This document shows, piece by piece, positions 27,583 through 37,898 of a stretch of DNA of 64,000 bases (position 1 is its first letter; each line of letters starts with the position of its first letter). The position numbers were made by a program, and so were the translations under genes. The notes beneath the pieces are model-generated. The model had not been told where the DNA came from. It worked only from the letters and a program-made list of their open reading frames with translations, and ran no database searches. Source of the DNA: Glycomyces paridis (lineage in GTDB: Bacteria; Actinomycetota; Actinomycetes; Mycobacteriales; Micromonosporaceae); the NCBI RefSeq assembly GCF_004912155.1, contig NZ_STGX01000010.1, positions 46,199 to 110,198 on the forward strand. The letters are read 5' to 3'.

Positions 27583-28089
27583 GTGCCCCGAAGCGCGCGG
27601 TCGGATCGCGCCCGCCGGGACCGACCGGATCGCCCTGAGGCGATGCCGGATCGCCGCTGCCCAGACCGACCGGATCGCCCGGAATGTGTACCTAATACGA
27701 GTGAACGGTCTTGACTCGCACACGCAGCGTGTGCAACTGTTGGCCCTGGCGTCACCGGCCGGGCCCGTTGGGAATCCGCTGCCGCATCGCCTTCCCTCGC
27801 ATGGGGAGACGAAACGCGGCGGCCCTGGTGGGAGGGAGCCGCCGCGTTTCGGTTATTCGAATGTTCCGCGGTGGCGACGAGGAAGTTTGGTGGGGACTCG
27901 ACATCGCCGCCGCGGGTTGTCCGCGACCGGCGTGAGCCGGACCGCGAACGGTGCTGACACTTCGATACTGCCTTGTATGCGACGGTGACGCAACCGGCTG
28001 TTGTTTATATAGTTAGATCACGGCCGACCTGGCCGGCGCCGCACCCGGCGCCGACCCGTCAGGTCACGGTGTGCAATTGGAGCGGCGGC
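27583..28089. other. Gene-free region between the MFS and IclR genes
   Basis: No supported gene. It holds a near-direct repeat GACCGACCGGATCGCCC (about 27620 and 27663), a perfect 17-base palindrome GCACACGCAGCGTGTGC (27718-27734), a terminator-like hairpin (27810-27851), a weak A/T-rich promoter segment (TTTATATAGTTAGAT, about 28004-28018) and nested inverted repeats GACCTG...CAGGTC around GGCGCC...GGCGCC (about 28026-28065) in the IclR leader. Short frames here have no coding bias. Confidence 0.5.
27810..27851 (+). terminator. Terminator-like hairpin without an upstream gene
   Basis: 14-bp perfect arms (27810-27823 with 27838-27851) with a 14-base loop, followed by GTTATTCG. Nothing annotated on the plus strand reads into it. 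Confidence 0.5.
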
Positions 28090-29004
28090 ATGGTGGAGCA
28101 GCGGCGACCAGGCGACGAATCGCGTGGAGGCGACCCGAAGGAGTTCGGCGCGCGATCCCGCGCGGACGGACCGCGACTGGGAAGGCCCCGCGGCGAGCGG
28201 CGCAAGCCCAAGCCGCCCAAGCCGATCGGTTCCCTCCCGGCCGAGCGCGTCGAACCGACCAAGATGATCCAGAGCGTCCAGCGGGCGCTGCGCATCATGG
28301 AGCTCGTGGGCCGCCACGCCGACGGCGTCTCGGCCCCCCGCATCGCCTTCGAGTGCGGCCTCAACCGCGCCACCGCCTACAACCTGCTGCGCACCCTCGT
28401 CTACGAGCGGTACCTGCGCCGCGACGAATCCGGCCGCTACTCGCTCGGCCTCGAAGTCTCCGACCGCTACTCCGAACTCACCCGCGCGATGGCCGGCCCG
28501 AGCACCTGCGGTGAGTACATGCGCCGCATGTCCGGCGAGACCGGCTACTCGACCTTCGTGGCCCGCTTCGTGGAGGGCCGCCCGGCCGTCACCGACGTCA
28601 TCGAGGGCAACCGCAGCCCGCACGTGGAGGACCTCATCGTCGGCTTCGACGACGGCGCCCACGCCACCGCGCTCGGCAAGGCGCTCCTGGCGACCCTCCA
28701 GCCCATGGACCGCGCCCGCTTCCTCCGCTCGGCGGGGATGCGCAGGTTCACCGGGCACACCCTCACCGAGCCCGACGCGTTCGAGTACGACCTCGCCGTC
28801 TACGGCGAGTCCGGCGTGTACGCCGAGATCGGCCAGTTCAAGGACGGCGTCGCCTGCGCGGGCGTCGTCATCCGCGAGGGCGACGCCCCCGACGAGCGCA
28901 TCGTCTTCGCCGTCGCGATGCCCTTGGACGACATCAGGTCCACCTGGCCCATCCTCACCGAACGCCTCCGAGCGGCGGCGGCCGAACTCCAACCGCTCCT
29001 CTGA
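28090..29004 (+). CDS. IclR family transcriptional regulator
   Basis: A 304-residue regulator. Residues ~1-57 are a basic, disordered leader rich in Arg/Lys/Pro. The winged helix-turn-helix begins at MIQSVQRALRIMELV and includes GLNRATAYNLLRTLVYE as recognition region (part: NRATAYNLLRTL). The C-terminal effector domain contains GDAPDERIVFAVAMPLD. IclR proteins bind small metabolites; the ligand here is unknown. ATG at 28090 has GGAG 7 bases upstream; starting at the later Met (28258 region) would remove only the leader. It is convergent with korAB and separated from it by a shared terminator, so control of korAB is not implied. Confidence 0.85.
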   Translation: MVEQRRPGDESRGGDPKEFGARSRADGPRLGRPRGERRKPKPPKPIGSLPAERVEPTKMIQSVQRALRIMELVGRHADGVSAPRIAFECGLNRATAYNLLRTLVYERYLRRDESGRYSLGLEVSDRYSELTRAMAGPSTCGEYMRRMSGETGYSTFVARFVEGRPAVTDVIEGNRSPHVEDLIVGFDDGAHATALGKALLATLQPMDRARFLRSAGMRRFTGHTLTEPDAFEYDLAVYGESGVYAEIGQFKDGVACAGVVIREGDAPDERIVFAVAMPLDDIRSTWPILTERLRAAAAELQPLL

Positions 29005-29022
29005 CGATCGCTTCACCGACGA

Positions 29023-29056
29023 CGAAACGGCCGGACCCTCGGGTCCGGCCGTTTCG
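29023..29056. terminator. Bidirectional terminator between IclR and korB
   Basis: 16-bp perfect arms (29023-29038 with 29041-29056) separated by TC, between convergent genes. Confidence 0.85.
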
Positions 29057-29080
29057 CTTCGCGTCTGAGCGCTCGGACCG

Positions 29081-30092
29081 TTAGAGCACGGTCCAGGTGT
29101 CGCCGGAGTGCAGGAGGCGGTCGAGGGCCTCCTTGCGGTCGACGCCGGTGGCCGCCTCGTCGACCTGGGTGCGGACGCCCTGGTCGTAGGTCGGGCGGGA
29201 GACGTTGCGGAACACGCCGATGGGGGTGTGGTCGAGCGCGACCCCCGAGAGGCGCGAGAGCGCGAAGGCGTAGGCCGGGTCGTCCACGTCGGACTTGTGG
29301 ACCACGACGTCGGCCGGGTCGACCTCGGCGGCGTCCTTGACCTGGAGCCCGTAGCCCGATTGCACGACGACCTTGTCCCCGAAGGCGATCGGCTCGCCGT
29401 GCTGGAGGCGGATGAGCGACTCGTCGCGGGTCTCGGGGTTCTTGAGGACCTCGAACGCGCCGTCGTTGAAGATCGGGCAGTTCTGGTAGATCTCCACGAA
29501 CGCCGAGCCCTCGTGCTCGGCCGCCGCGCGCAGGACCTCCTGGAGGTGCGCGCGGTCGGAGTCCAGCGTGCGGGCCACGAAGGTCGCCTCGGAGCCCAGC
29601 GCGAGCGACAGCGGGTTGAACGGGGAGTCCACCGAGCCCATCGGGCTCGACTTGGTGAGCGTGCCCGCGCCCGAGGTCGGCGAGTACTGGCCCTTGGTGA
29701 GGCCGTAGATCCGGTTGTTGAACAGCAGGATCTTCAGGTTCACGTTGCGGCGCAGCGCGTGGATGAGGTGGTTGCCGCCGATCGACAGCGCGTCGCCGTC
29801 GCCGGTGACGACCCACACCGACAGGTCGGGGCGCGAGACCGCCAGGCCCGTGGCGATGGCCGGGGCGCGGCCGTGGATCGAGTGGATGCCGTACGTGTTC
29901 AGGTAGTACGGGAACCGCGAGGAGCAGCCGATGCCGGAGACGAACGCGATCTTCTCGCGTTCGAGGCCCAGCTCGGGCAGGAACGACTGGACGGCGGCGA
30001 GGATGGCGTAGTCGCCGCAGCCGGGGCACCAGCGCACCTCCTGGCTCGACTTGAAGTCCTTCGCCTTGAGCTTCGGGGCGTCGAGCTTGACG

Positions 30093-30100
<8 letters not shown>
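29081..30100 (-). CDS. korB: 2-oxoacid:ferredoxin oxidoreductase beta subunit
   Basis: A 339-residue thiamine diphosphate-binding subunit. WCPGCGDYAIL (~24-34) provides iron-sulfur Cys ligands, and GDGDALSIGGNH (~100-111) is the thiamine diphosphate/Mg site. With KorA it oxidises 2-oxoglutarate (or another 2-oxoacid) with CoA to acyl-CoA, CO2 and reduced ferredoxin. Actinobacteria use KorAB alongside or instead of 2-oxoglutarate dehydrogenase. The ATG at 30100 overlaps korA by 8 bases; a start 18 bases upstream exists but overlaps more. Confidence 0.92.
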
Positions 30101-31946
<1,846 letters not shown>

Positions 31947-32275
31947 CTAGTTCTCCTCATGCGGGTTATGGGGGCACGCAGGGACTGCGGCGCTTCGGGC
32001 TGGGGGAGCGGGGCTCCGCCAGGTCTGCTAGTAGCGATGCTACGCGGGCGCCGCCGCGGGATGCCAACCCCGCAAGGCGGGCGCGATGTAGGCGACACCA
32101 CTCGGTGCGTTTCGGCTCACCTGTTGGGACGCCTTCGGCCCGGCAGTGACCCAGACCTCTGGTTTCGGTCGCGTCGGCGCCGAATCCGAGCGGTCCGATC
32201 GTCTCGGATCGTGGAACGGGAGGGGGCGTCGCGACACGCCGGAGTCGGGCATCCGACCCCGCCCGGTCGGCCCTT
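31947..32275. other. Intergenic region upstream of korA
   Basis: Holds the korA promoter region on the minus strand and presumably the 3' end of the sigma-factor/anchor operon. Inverted pieces such as ATCCGAG...CTCGGAT (about 32186-32212) are present. No gene is supported; an open frame running through from korB antisense lacks coding character. Confidence 0.45.
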
Positions 32276-33163
32276 TCAGGACCCGCTGGAGGTGCTCGCG
32301 GCGGCGGCGTCGGTGCTCGGCGTCTCGGCCGGGCTCGCGCTCGTGGTGGACTCGGTCGGCGTCGGGTCGGTGGTCGCGGGGGCCTCGACGAGGACGAACG
32401 CCTCGCCGTCCCACTCGTAGTGGACCGTCCACGCCGCGTCGGCGGCGTCGGTGCCCTCGACCGTGACGGAACCGTCCTCGACGGCGGCGATCCCGGTCGC
32501 CTCGTGGTCGCCGTCGGGCTGCCACACCCACGCGAAGGAGGCGAGGACCTGCTCGTCGTCGGCGTCCTGCATGGCGAACGCGGCCACGCCGGTCCGCCCG
32601 TCGCAGGTGAGGGCCAGGACGGTGTCGGGCTCGCCGTCGCCGTCCGCGTCGCCCTCGGCGACCGCGGTGATGCTCCAGCCGGTCTCGGCGGTGATCACCC
32701 AGGTCGTGAAGTCGGCCTCCTGCGGGCCGGACCCGCAGGGCTCGGCCCAGTCCCCTTCGAAGGGGCCCTCGACGATGAGCGCGGCGAGGTCGTCGGCGGG
32801 GGCCGCGGGGGTGGTCGTGGGGGCCGCGCCCTCGTCGGTCTGCGGGGAGGCGCCGTCGCCGGGGGAGGCGCTCGGCGAGTCGTCGGAGGCCGGGGCCGTG
32901 ACGGTGGCCGCGCCGGTCCCGGTGGTGCCGGCCCCGCCGGTGAGCGGGCCGAGGGTCTGCGCGACGGCGAAGCCGCCCGCGGTGACCGCGGTGCACGCGC
33001 CGAGGACGGCGGCGAGCGAGACGAGCCGGCGGCGGCGCAGCGCGGCCGGGCCGCGCATGATGAGCTCGTCGACCGGCGGCGGCGGGAACTGCTCGGACGA
33101 GGCCGCCCGCAGGTTCGCGAAGGCCGCGGCGACCGCCGCGTCCTCATGGGGGTCGGTGGTCAT
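32276..33163 (-). CDS. Membrane-anchored protein coupled to a sigma factor (possible anti-sigma factor)
   Basis: A 295-residue protein. Residues ~1-45 are cytosolic, a single helix follows (~48-70, LVSLAAVLGACTAVTAGGFAV region), then a Thr/Ser/Pro/Ala-rich linker (~75-130) and an extracellular domain with GPFEGDWAEPCGSG, an Asp-rich loop DADGDGEPD like calcium-binding loops, two Cys that could pair, and a Ser/Thr/Ala-rich tail. The layout (short cytosolic part, one helix, outer domain) and ATGA overlap with the sigma gene suggest an anti-sigma or signalling partner, but the zinc anti-sigma motif HxxxCxxC is absent. Shine-Dalgarno GGAGG precedes the ATG. Confidence 0.7.
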   Translation of the reverse strand: MTTDPHEDAAVAAAFANLRAASSEQFPPPPVDELIMRGPAALRRRRLVSLAAVLGACTAVTAGGFAVAQTLGPLTGGAGTTGTGAATVTAPASDDSPSASPGDGASPQTDEGAAPTTTPAAPADDLAALIVEGPFEGDWAEPCGSGPQEADFTTWVITAETGWSITAVAEGDADGDGEPDTVLALTCDGRTGVAAFAMQDADDEQVLASFAWVWQPDGDHEATGIAAVEDGSVTVEGTDAADAAWTVHYEWDGEAFVLVEAPATTDPTPTESTTSASPAETPSTDAAAASTSSGS

Positions 33164-33756
33164 GAGCGGTCCTCCCTCACGGAAGCTCGGCGGCCCGCGG
33201 GCCGGGGCACCTTCGCGGCGCCGGTGATGCCGCGCCGGATGCGGATGGGCATGGTGTCGGGGTCGTGCGGCGGCGCCGGGGTCTCCTCGCGCATGAGCGC
33301 GGCGAGCTCCTTGCGGCCGCGGTGGAGCCAGGACTTGACGGTGCCCTCGCGGGCGCCGGTCTCCTTGGCGATCGCGGCGATCGTCATGTCCGCCATGTAG
33401 TGCATGACCAGCGCCTGGCGGCGCTTGGCCGGGACCTGCTTGAGCGCGGCGACGAGCGCGACGTGGTCGGGGCTCGCGGCGGGGGCCGGCTCGGGCGCCG
33501 AGGACTTCTGGAGGAACTTGCGCGCCACCTGGTTGCGGCGGTGGCGGCTGGTGGCGAGGTTCCAGGCGACGCGGCGGACCCACGCGACCGGCTCCTCGTA
33601 GCCGCCGACCCGGTCCCAGCGCTGCCATGCCCGCAGGAACGCCTCCTGCACCAGGTCCTGCGCCTCGGTGGCGTCACCGAGATATGCGCACACCTGGGCG
33701 GCGAGCTCCGAGAAATGCTTCTCGTAGAGGTCGGTGAACTCCGCCTCCGTTCGCAC
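33160..33756 (-). CDS. RNA polymerase sigma factor, SigE family (ECF type)
   Basis: A 198-residue ECF sigma factor. Region 2 is EFTDLYEKHFSELAAQVCAYL with DLVQEAFLRAWQRWDRV (core -10 recognition), and region 4 is the helix-turn-helix DMTIAAIAKETGAREGTVKSWLHRGRKEL (short: GAREGTVKSWLHRGR). The C-terminus extends ~30 basic residues. The GTG at 33756 follows GGAG by 5 bases and gives the family's usual length. The frame stays open to an ATG at 34092 with a good GGAGG; that version would add ~112 Ala/Pro-rich residues and cannot be excluded. It is coupled to the membrane protein downstream. Confidence 0.82.
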   Translation of the reverse strand: MRTEAEFTDLYEKHFSELAAQVCAYLGDATEAQDLVQEAFLRAWQRWDRVGGYEEPVAWVRRVAWNLATSRHRRNQVARKFLQKSSAPEPAPAASPDHVALVAALKQVPAKRRQALVMHYMADMTIAAIAKETGAREGTVKSWLHRGRKELAALMREETPAPPHDPDTMPIRIRRGITGAAKVPRPAGRRASVREDRS

Positions 33757-34092
33757 ATCCGCTCCAGCGCATTTAGGGGGGACAAGGGCACGGTTCGGGC
33801 CCCGCTGCTCGGGTCCGGCGGCAACCATTGTCGCTGTCGCATGGGCGCAGACGCGAGGCGGGGTCGCCCCCGCGCCGATCGCGGCGCCGCCGAGCGGTCC
33901 CGGCTCGTCACCGTCCGTCGCCGTCCAGTCGCGTACCAGAGCGTCGAACTCGGGATCGAACGCGGGCGCGGCGGCGGTCAGCGGCCCGCTCCCGGGAGCG
34001 TCCTCGCGCTCCGGGCGGGTCGCCGCGTCGGCGGGCCGCGACGGGTCCCGGTGCAGCGTCGGGGCGCTGACGGCGGTCATGCTCGATCCCAT
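33757..34092 (-). other. Possible N-terminal extension of the sigma factor
   Basis: In-frame with the sigma gene and free of stops. The far half (towards 34092) has G/C-rich third positions and a ribosome site GGAGG 8 bases before ATG; the near half shows weaker bias and a run GTCCCCCCC. It could be an extended sigma factor, or the leader region of the shorter form. Confidence 0.4.
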
Positions 34093-34282
34093 TCCTCGTG
34101 CCTCCACGCGGGCGGGTCGGGGTCCGACGGGCCGCCTTCGGCGTGAATCCTCTTCGTACAACACACGTTCGCGGAGCGCCCGCGGTTGCGTCCGGCGCCG
34201 CTTCGATCCACTTCGGGCCTCCTGGAACGCGAACGGCGCCGAAACCCGCTCCGCGCGGGTTCCACCGGGCCCGCCGCGGCAC

Positions 34283-34288
34283 TAGGCT
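34283..34288 (+). promoter_or_regulatory. -10 box TAGGCT (leaderless nuoA2 mRNA)
   Basis: TAGGCT is followed by GTGGCC and then the ATG at 34295. It provides the second complex I cluster with its own promoter, separate from the Rex-controlled one. Confidence 0.6.
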
Positions 34289-34294
34289 GTGGCC

Positions 34295-34681
34295 ATGGAC
34301 ACCTCACGGCTGAGCGACTACGCGGTCTTCGGGGTGCTGCTGCTCGCCGGATTCGCGTTCGTCGCCGCGGCCATGACCGCCAACCGGGTCCTGCGCCCGT
34401 CGGCGCCCTCGGCCGCGAAGGGCGGGACCTACGAGTGCGGCGTCGACCCCGAGTCGGCCCCGGGCCACGTCGGGAGCGACTGGGCCCAGGTGCAGATCCG
34501 CTACTACGTGTACGCGTTCCTGTTCGTGCTCTTCGCCGTCGAGGCGGTGTTCCTGTTCCCGTGGGCGGTGGTCTTCCGCGCGTTCGGGACCGCGGCGGCG
34601 GCCGAGATGGGCGTGTTCGTCGGCGTGCTCGCCCTCGGGCTCGCCTACGCCTGGCGCAAGGGGGTGCTGCGATGGCGGTGA
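34295..34681 (+). CDS. nuoA: NADH-quinone oxidoreductase subunit A, second copy
   Basis: A 128-residue membrane protein with three helices and the family loop [12 protein letters not shown]. It is clearly related to, but divergent from, the nuoA at 3543. First gene of a compact four-gene set nuoA-nuoB-nuoC-nuoH. The ATG at 34295 is preferred over the GTG at 34289 because it lies 6 bases after TAGGCT. The 3' end overlaps nuoB2 by 10 bases. Confidence 0.88.
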   Translation: MDTSRLSDYAVFGVLLLAGFAFVAAAMTANRVLRPSAPSAAKGGTYECGVDPESAPGHVGSDWAQVQIRYYVYAFLFVLFAVEAVFLFPWAVVFRAFGTAAAAEMGVFVGVLALGLAYAWRKGVLRWR

Positions 34682-35244
34682 GGTTGCCGTTCCCGGCCAG
34701 GCCCGGCCGCGAGTCCGCGGAGCAGGACTCGGCCGCGGCCCGCACGCTCGCGATGGCGGGCGAACCGATCCGCTTCGTGCTCAACTGGGGCCGGCGCTAT
34801 TCCCTGTGGGTCTTCAACTTCGGGCTCGCCTGCTGCGCCATCGAGTTCATCGCGGCCTCGATGAGCCGCCATGACTTCATGCGCCTGGGCGTCATCCCCT
34901 TCGCGCACTCCCCGCGCCAGGCGGACCTCATGGTCGTCTCCGGCACGGTCACCGACAAGATGGCACCGGCCGTCAAGCGGCTCTACGACCAGATGCCCGA
35001 GCCGAAGTACGTGATCTCCTTCGGCGCCTGCTCCAACTCCGGCGGACCCTACTGGGACTCCTACTGCGTCACCAAGGGCGTCGACCAGATCATCCCCGTG
35101 GACGTCTACATCCCCGGCTGCCCGCCGCGCCCCGAGGCGCTGCTCCACGGCATCGGCGAACTCCAGAAGCGGATCGCCGCCGAACCGCTGCGCAAGCCGA
35201 GTCTGCGCCCGCCGCTGAGGAGGCCCGGTGACCGAACCGCATAG
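34672..35244 (+). CDS. nuoB: NADH-quinone oxidoreductase subunit B, second copy
   Basis: A 190-residue protein retaining all N2-cluster ligands: the CC pair in [10 protein letters not shown], Cys in FGACSNSGG and in PGCPPRPE. It should therefore bind a [4Fe-4S] cluster. Its preferred NuoD partner is not encoded in the second cluster; it may use the NuoD at 5182 or sit in another complex. The ATG at 34672 is embedded in the nuoA2 end. Confidence 0.9.
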   Translation: MAVRLPFPARPGRESAEQDSAAARTLAMAGEPIRFVLNWGRRYSLWVFNFGLACCAIEFIAASMSRHDFMRLGVIPFAHSPRQADLMVVSGTVTDKMAPAVKRLYDQMPEPKYVISFGACSNSGGPYWDSYCVTKGVDQIIPVDVYIPGCPPRPEALLHGIGELQKRIAAEPLRKPSLRPPLRRPGDRTA

Positions 35245-35268
35245 GAATTCGGGTCGGAGGTCGCGACC

Positions 35269-36015
35269 GTGAACGACCCCTGGCTCCAGCGGGTCCGCTC
35301 GGCGCTCGGCGTCGAGGACCTCGGCGAGGACGGCCCCCGCGCGGTCGCCGACGTCGACGCGAAGGACTGGCACGAGGCCGTGCGCGCGTGCCGCGACGAG
35401 ATCGGCTGCGACTTCTTCGACTGGCTCTCCGCAGTGGACGAAGGCCCCGAGGGCTTCCGGATCGTGGCACACCTGTGGTCGGTCGCCGGGCGGCGCGGCG
35501 TGCTGCTGCGCGCCATGCTCACCGAAGGCGCCGTCGACTCCGTCGTCGACCTCTACCCCGGCGCCGACTGGCACGAGCGCGAGACCCACGAGATGTTCGG
35601 CGTCGACTTCCCCGGCCACCCCGGCCTCGAACCGCTGCTGCTCGCGCCCGAGTTCGAGGGCCACCCCCTCCGCAAGGACTTCGTCCTCGCCTCCCGGGTC
35701 GTCAAGCCCTGGCCCGGCGCGAAAGAACCCGGCGAAGGCCACGGCACGGCGCGCAAACGCGCCCCGAAACGCCCGCCCGGAGTCCCGGAGAACTGGCTCG
35801 AACCCGAAGCGGCCCAAGCGGAAGCACCAACCGCAGACGGGACGGTCCCGCGCGAGCCCCGCACCGAACGCCCGCGCAAGGCCGCCACCGCGCGCCCGGC
35901 CCGGCCGCAGGAGGGTCGAGCGAGCGCCGCAACCGACGGGGACGCCGGCTCGCCCGCCGAAGCCGACGGCACCGCCCCCGGCGCCCCCGAAGGGCCCGGT
36001 CCCGATGCTGCTTGA
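35269..36015 (+). CDS. nuoC: NADH-quinone oxidoreductase subunit C, second copy with C-terminal tail
   Basis: A 248-residue protein. The 30-kDa signature ERETHEMFGVDFPGHP (~103-118) and EFEGHPLRKDFVL are intact. From about residue 150 the protein continues as a ~100-residue Ala/Pro/Arg-rich low-complexity tail not found in the first NuoC. The N-terminus is shorter than usual. GTG start with GGAGG upstream. It overlaps nuoH2 by 11 bases. Confidence 0.85.
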   Translation: MNDPWLQRVRSALGVEDLGEDGPRAVADVDAKDWHEAVRACRDEIGCDFFDWLSAVDEGPEGFRIVAHLWSVAGRRGVLLRAMLTEGAVDSVVDLYPGADWHERETHEMFGVDFPGHPGLEPLLLAPEFEGHPLRKDFVLASRVVKPWPGAKEPGEGHGTARKRAPKRPPGVPENWLEPEAAQAEAPTADGTVPREPRTERPRKAATARPARPQEGRASAATDGDAGSPAEADGTAPGAPEGPGPDAA

Positions 36016-36958
36016 GATCGCCGTCAAGACGCTCGCGGTCCTCGCCGCGTTCCTCGTCCTGCCGCTCGTCGTCGGCCAGACCGAGCACAAGCTCATGGCC
36101 CACATGCAGGGCCGCCTCGGACCGATGCACGCCGGGCGCTTCCACGGCTGGGCGCAGCTCATCGCCGACGGCGTCAAGTTCGCGCAGAAGGAGGACCTCG
36201 TCCCCGACGCCGCCGACAAGCCCGTCTTCAAGCTCGCCCCGGCCGTCGCACTCCTGCCCTACCTCCTGGTCCTGCTGTTCATCCCGCTCGGCCCCGGCGA
36301 CCTCGTGGGCGCCGACCTCGACATGGGCCTGTTCATCGTGATCGCGCTCGTCGGCGTGGGCGTCATCGCCGTGCTCATGGCCGGGTGGTCCTCGGCGAAC
36401 AAGTACACGCTCCTGGGCGCCCTGCGCGGCGCCGCCCAGCTCATGGCCTACGAACTGCCGCTCGTGCTCGCCGCCGCCTCGATCGCCGTCGCGGCCGGGA
36501 CGCTGAGCCTCCCGGGGATCGTGGAGGCATGGAACCCCTGGTGGCTGCTGTGGCAGGCACCGGCCGCGCTCGTGTTCTTCACCGCCGGGCTCGCCGAGAT
36601 CCGCCGCCCGCCGTTCGACGCGCCGATCGCCGACTCCGAACTCGTCTTCGGCTACCTCACCGAGTACGCCGGGCTGCGCTTCGCGCTGCTGCTGCTCGCC
36701 GAGTACGTCGGCATCGTCGTCATCGCCGCGCTCACCTCGGTCCTGTTCCTCGGCGGGTGGCGCGGCCCCGGCCCCGAATCGCTCGGCTGGCTGTGGACGC
36801 TCCTCAAGACCGGCGCGCTCGCGATGGTCGTCATCTGGCTGCGGGTGGCCTGGCCGCGTCTGCGCGTCGACCAGATCCAGGCGCTGTGCTGGAAGGGCCT
36901 CGTCCCGATCGCCCTCGCGCAGCTCGTGCTCACCACCACCGTCGCCCTCGCGATCTGA
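36005..36958 (+). CDS. nuoH: NADH-quinone oxidoreductase subunit H, second copy
   Basis: A 317-residue membrane protein with about eight helices. MQGRLGPMHAGRFHGWAQL and FAQKEDLVP match the NuoH quinone-chamber loops, and AEIRRPPFDAPIADSELVFGY matches the conserved loop after helix 5 (short: RRPPFDAPIADSELV). It lacks the soluble C-terminal tail of the first NuoH. It is the last gene of the second cluster; no nuoD, I, J, K, L, M or N follows. Confidence 0.9.
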   Translation: MLLEIAVKTLAVLAAFLVLPLVVGQTEHKLMAHMQGRLGPMHAGRFHGWAQLIADGVKFAQKEDLVPDAADKPVFKLAPAVALLPYLLVLLFIPLGPGDLVGADLDMGLFIVIALVGVGVIAVLMAGWSSANKYTLLGALRGAAQLMAYELPLVLAAASIAVAAGTLSLPGIVEAWNPWWLLWQAPAALVFFTAGLAEIRRPPFDAPIADSELVFGYLTEYAGLRFALLLLAEYVGIVVIAALTSVLFLGGWRGPGPESLGWLWTLLKTGALAMVVIWLRVAWPRLRVDQIQALCWKGLVPIALAQLVLTTTVALAI

Positions 36959-37007
36959 GCCGCAGGACCGCCGCCGAACCGAAGCCCCGGCGCGAACGAA
37001 GACACGG

Positions 37008-37045
37008 AAAAAACCGGTGCCGACCGCTTGCACGCCCGACACCGG
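37008..37045 (-). terminator. Terminator of the RHH/PIN module
   Basis: Stem 37014-37022 with 37037-37045 (one mismatch), followed on the minus strand by six T residues (37013-37008). Confidence 0.8.
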
Positions 37046-37103
37046 CTGAAGTTCACACGGCGCCCGAGTCGCCTCAAGCCGCTAGGCGGCGCTGCCCTCC
37101 GGC

Positions 37104-37541
37104 TTACAGATCGTCGGGGAGCAGCCGGAACGCCTTGAACTGCGCCAGAGGCTTGATCGCTCGGAAGTCGCGGCGGTCGAGCGTCAGGATCGCGTCGGTC
37201 TCGTATTCGGCGGCGATCACCACGTTCACCGCATCGGTCAGGTCGAGGTCCAAGTCGCGGTACTGCCTGCGGATGTCCTGTGCGAGGGCGAGCATTCGCG
37301 AAGTGATGAGCGGCATCTCGGCGCGGCGGTCGTCCAGTCGAGCACGGAGGTCGTCGATCGCGTGCATCGCTTCGGGCCGACCGAACTCGCGAGTGGCCAG
37401 GTGGTCGAACTCCGAGAGCAGCAGCGGAGAGATCACCAGATGGCCTGCTTGCCGGAGCGCCTCCCGAGAGCCGGGGCCCGCCGGGTCGTCGGCGCTGCGT
37501 GCGGCGATGAGCCCCGAGGTGTCGGCGACTACGACGATCAA
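37104..37541 (-). CDS. vapC: PIN-domain toxin, VapC type
   Basis: A 145-residue PIN ribonuclease. Acidic residues of the metal site are visible: VVADTSG (Asp7), LLSEFDH, and LDLTDAVNVVIA (Asp near 98), with LTLDRRDF at the end. VapC toxins cleave tRNA or rRNA. The start overlaps the antitoxin stop by 4 bases. Confidence 0.85.
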   Translation of the reverse strand: MIVVVADTSGLIAARSADDPAGPGSREALRQAGHLVISPLLLSEFDHLATREFGRPEAMHAIDDLRARLDDRRAEMPLITSRMLALAQDIRRQYRDLDLDLTDAVNVVIAAEYETDAILTLDRRDFRAIKPLAQFKAFRLLPDDL

Positions 37542-37804
37542 CGCTCGTCCCGCATCCGCCGGTACTTCTCGTACTGCTCGTCCCAGACCGCTTCCCTGGC
37601 CTCGCTGAAGGTTTCGTCGCGCTCCACCAGCCGCTTGGACGTCCGGGTGAAGAACGGCTCCTCCCAGATGCGGCTCGACATCGCGGCGCGGTGGATCGCG
37701 TTGCGGATGATCTCCGCCTCGGACACGCCGTACCGCTTCGCGGCCTCCTTGATGATCGCGAGGTCTTCCTCGTCCGCGTAGACCATGGTGCGCTTCTTAG
37801 CCAT
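37538..37804 (-). CDS. Ribbon-helix-helix antitoxin (CopG type)
   Basis: An 88-residue protein. RTMVYADEEDLAIIKEAAKR followed by GVSEAEIIRNAIH is a ribbon-helix-helix DNA-binding fold; the C-terminal part, with WEEPFF and DEQYEKYRRM, should wrap the toxin. The ATG at 37804 is chosen over 37810 because it lies 6 bases after a minus-strand TAGCAT. Confidence 0.8.
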   Translation of the reverse strand: MAKKRTMVYADEEDLAIIKEAAKRYGVSEAEIIRNAIHRAAMSSRIWEEPFFTRTSKRLVERDETFSEAREAVWDEQYEKYRRMRDER

Positions 37805-37810
37805 ATTCAT

Positions 37811-37816
37811 ATGCTA
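37811..37816 (-). promoter_or_regulatory. -10 box TAGCAT (leaderless antitoxin mRNA)
   Basis: On the minus strand TAGCAT is followed by ATGAAT and the ATG at 37804. Confidence 0.55.
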
Positions 37817-37857
37817 CCACCGGCATACGTTGCCATGCTGCTTCTAAGACGCGAAAA

Positions 37858-37884
37858 GACCGGCCCCGCCAAGCGGGGCCGGTC
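37858..37884 (-). terminator. Terminator of the FmdB-type gene
   Basis: 12-bp perfect arms (37858-37869 with 37873-37884) and a 3-base loop, followed on the minus strand by TTTTC. Confidence 0.8.
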
Positions 37885-37898
37885 GTGGTCTGAGGGTG

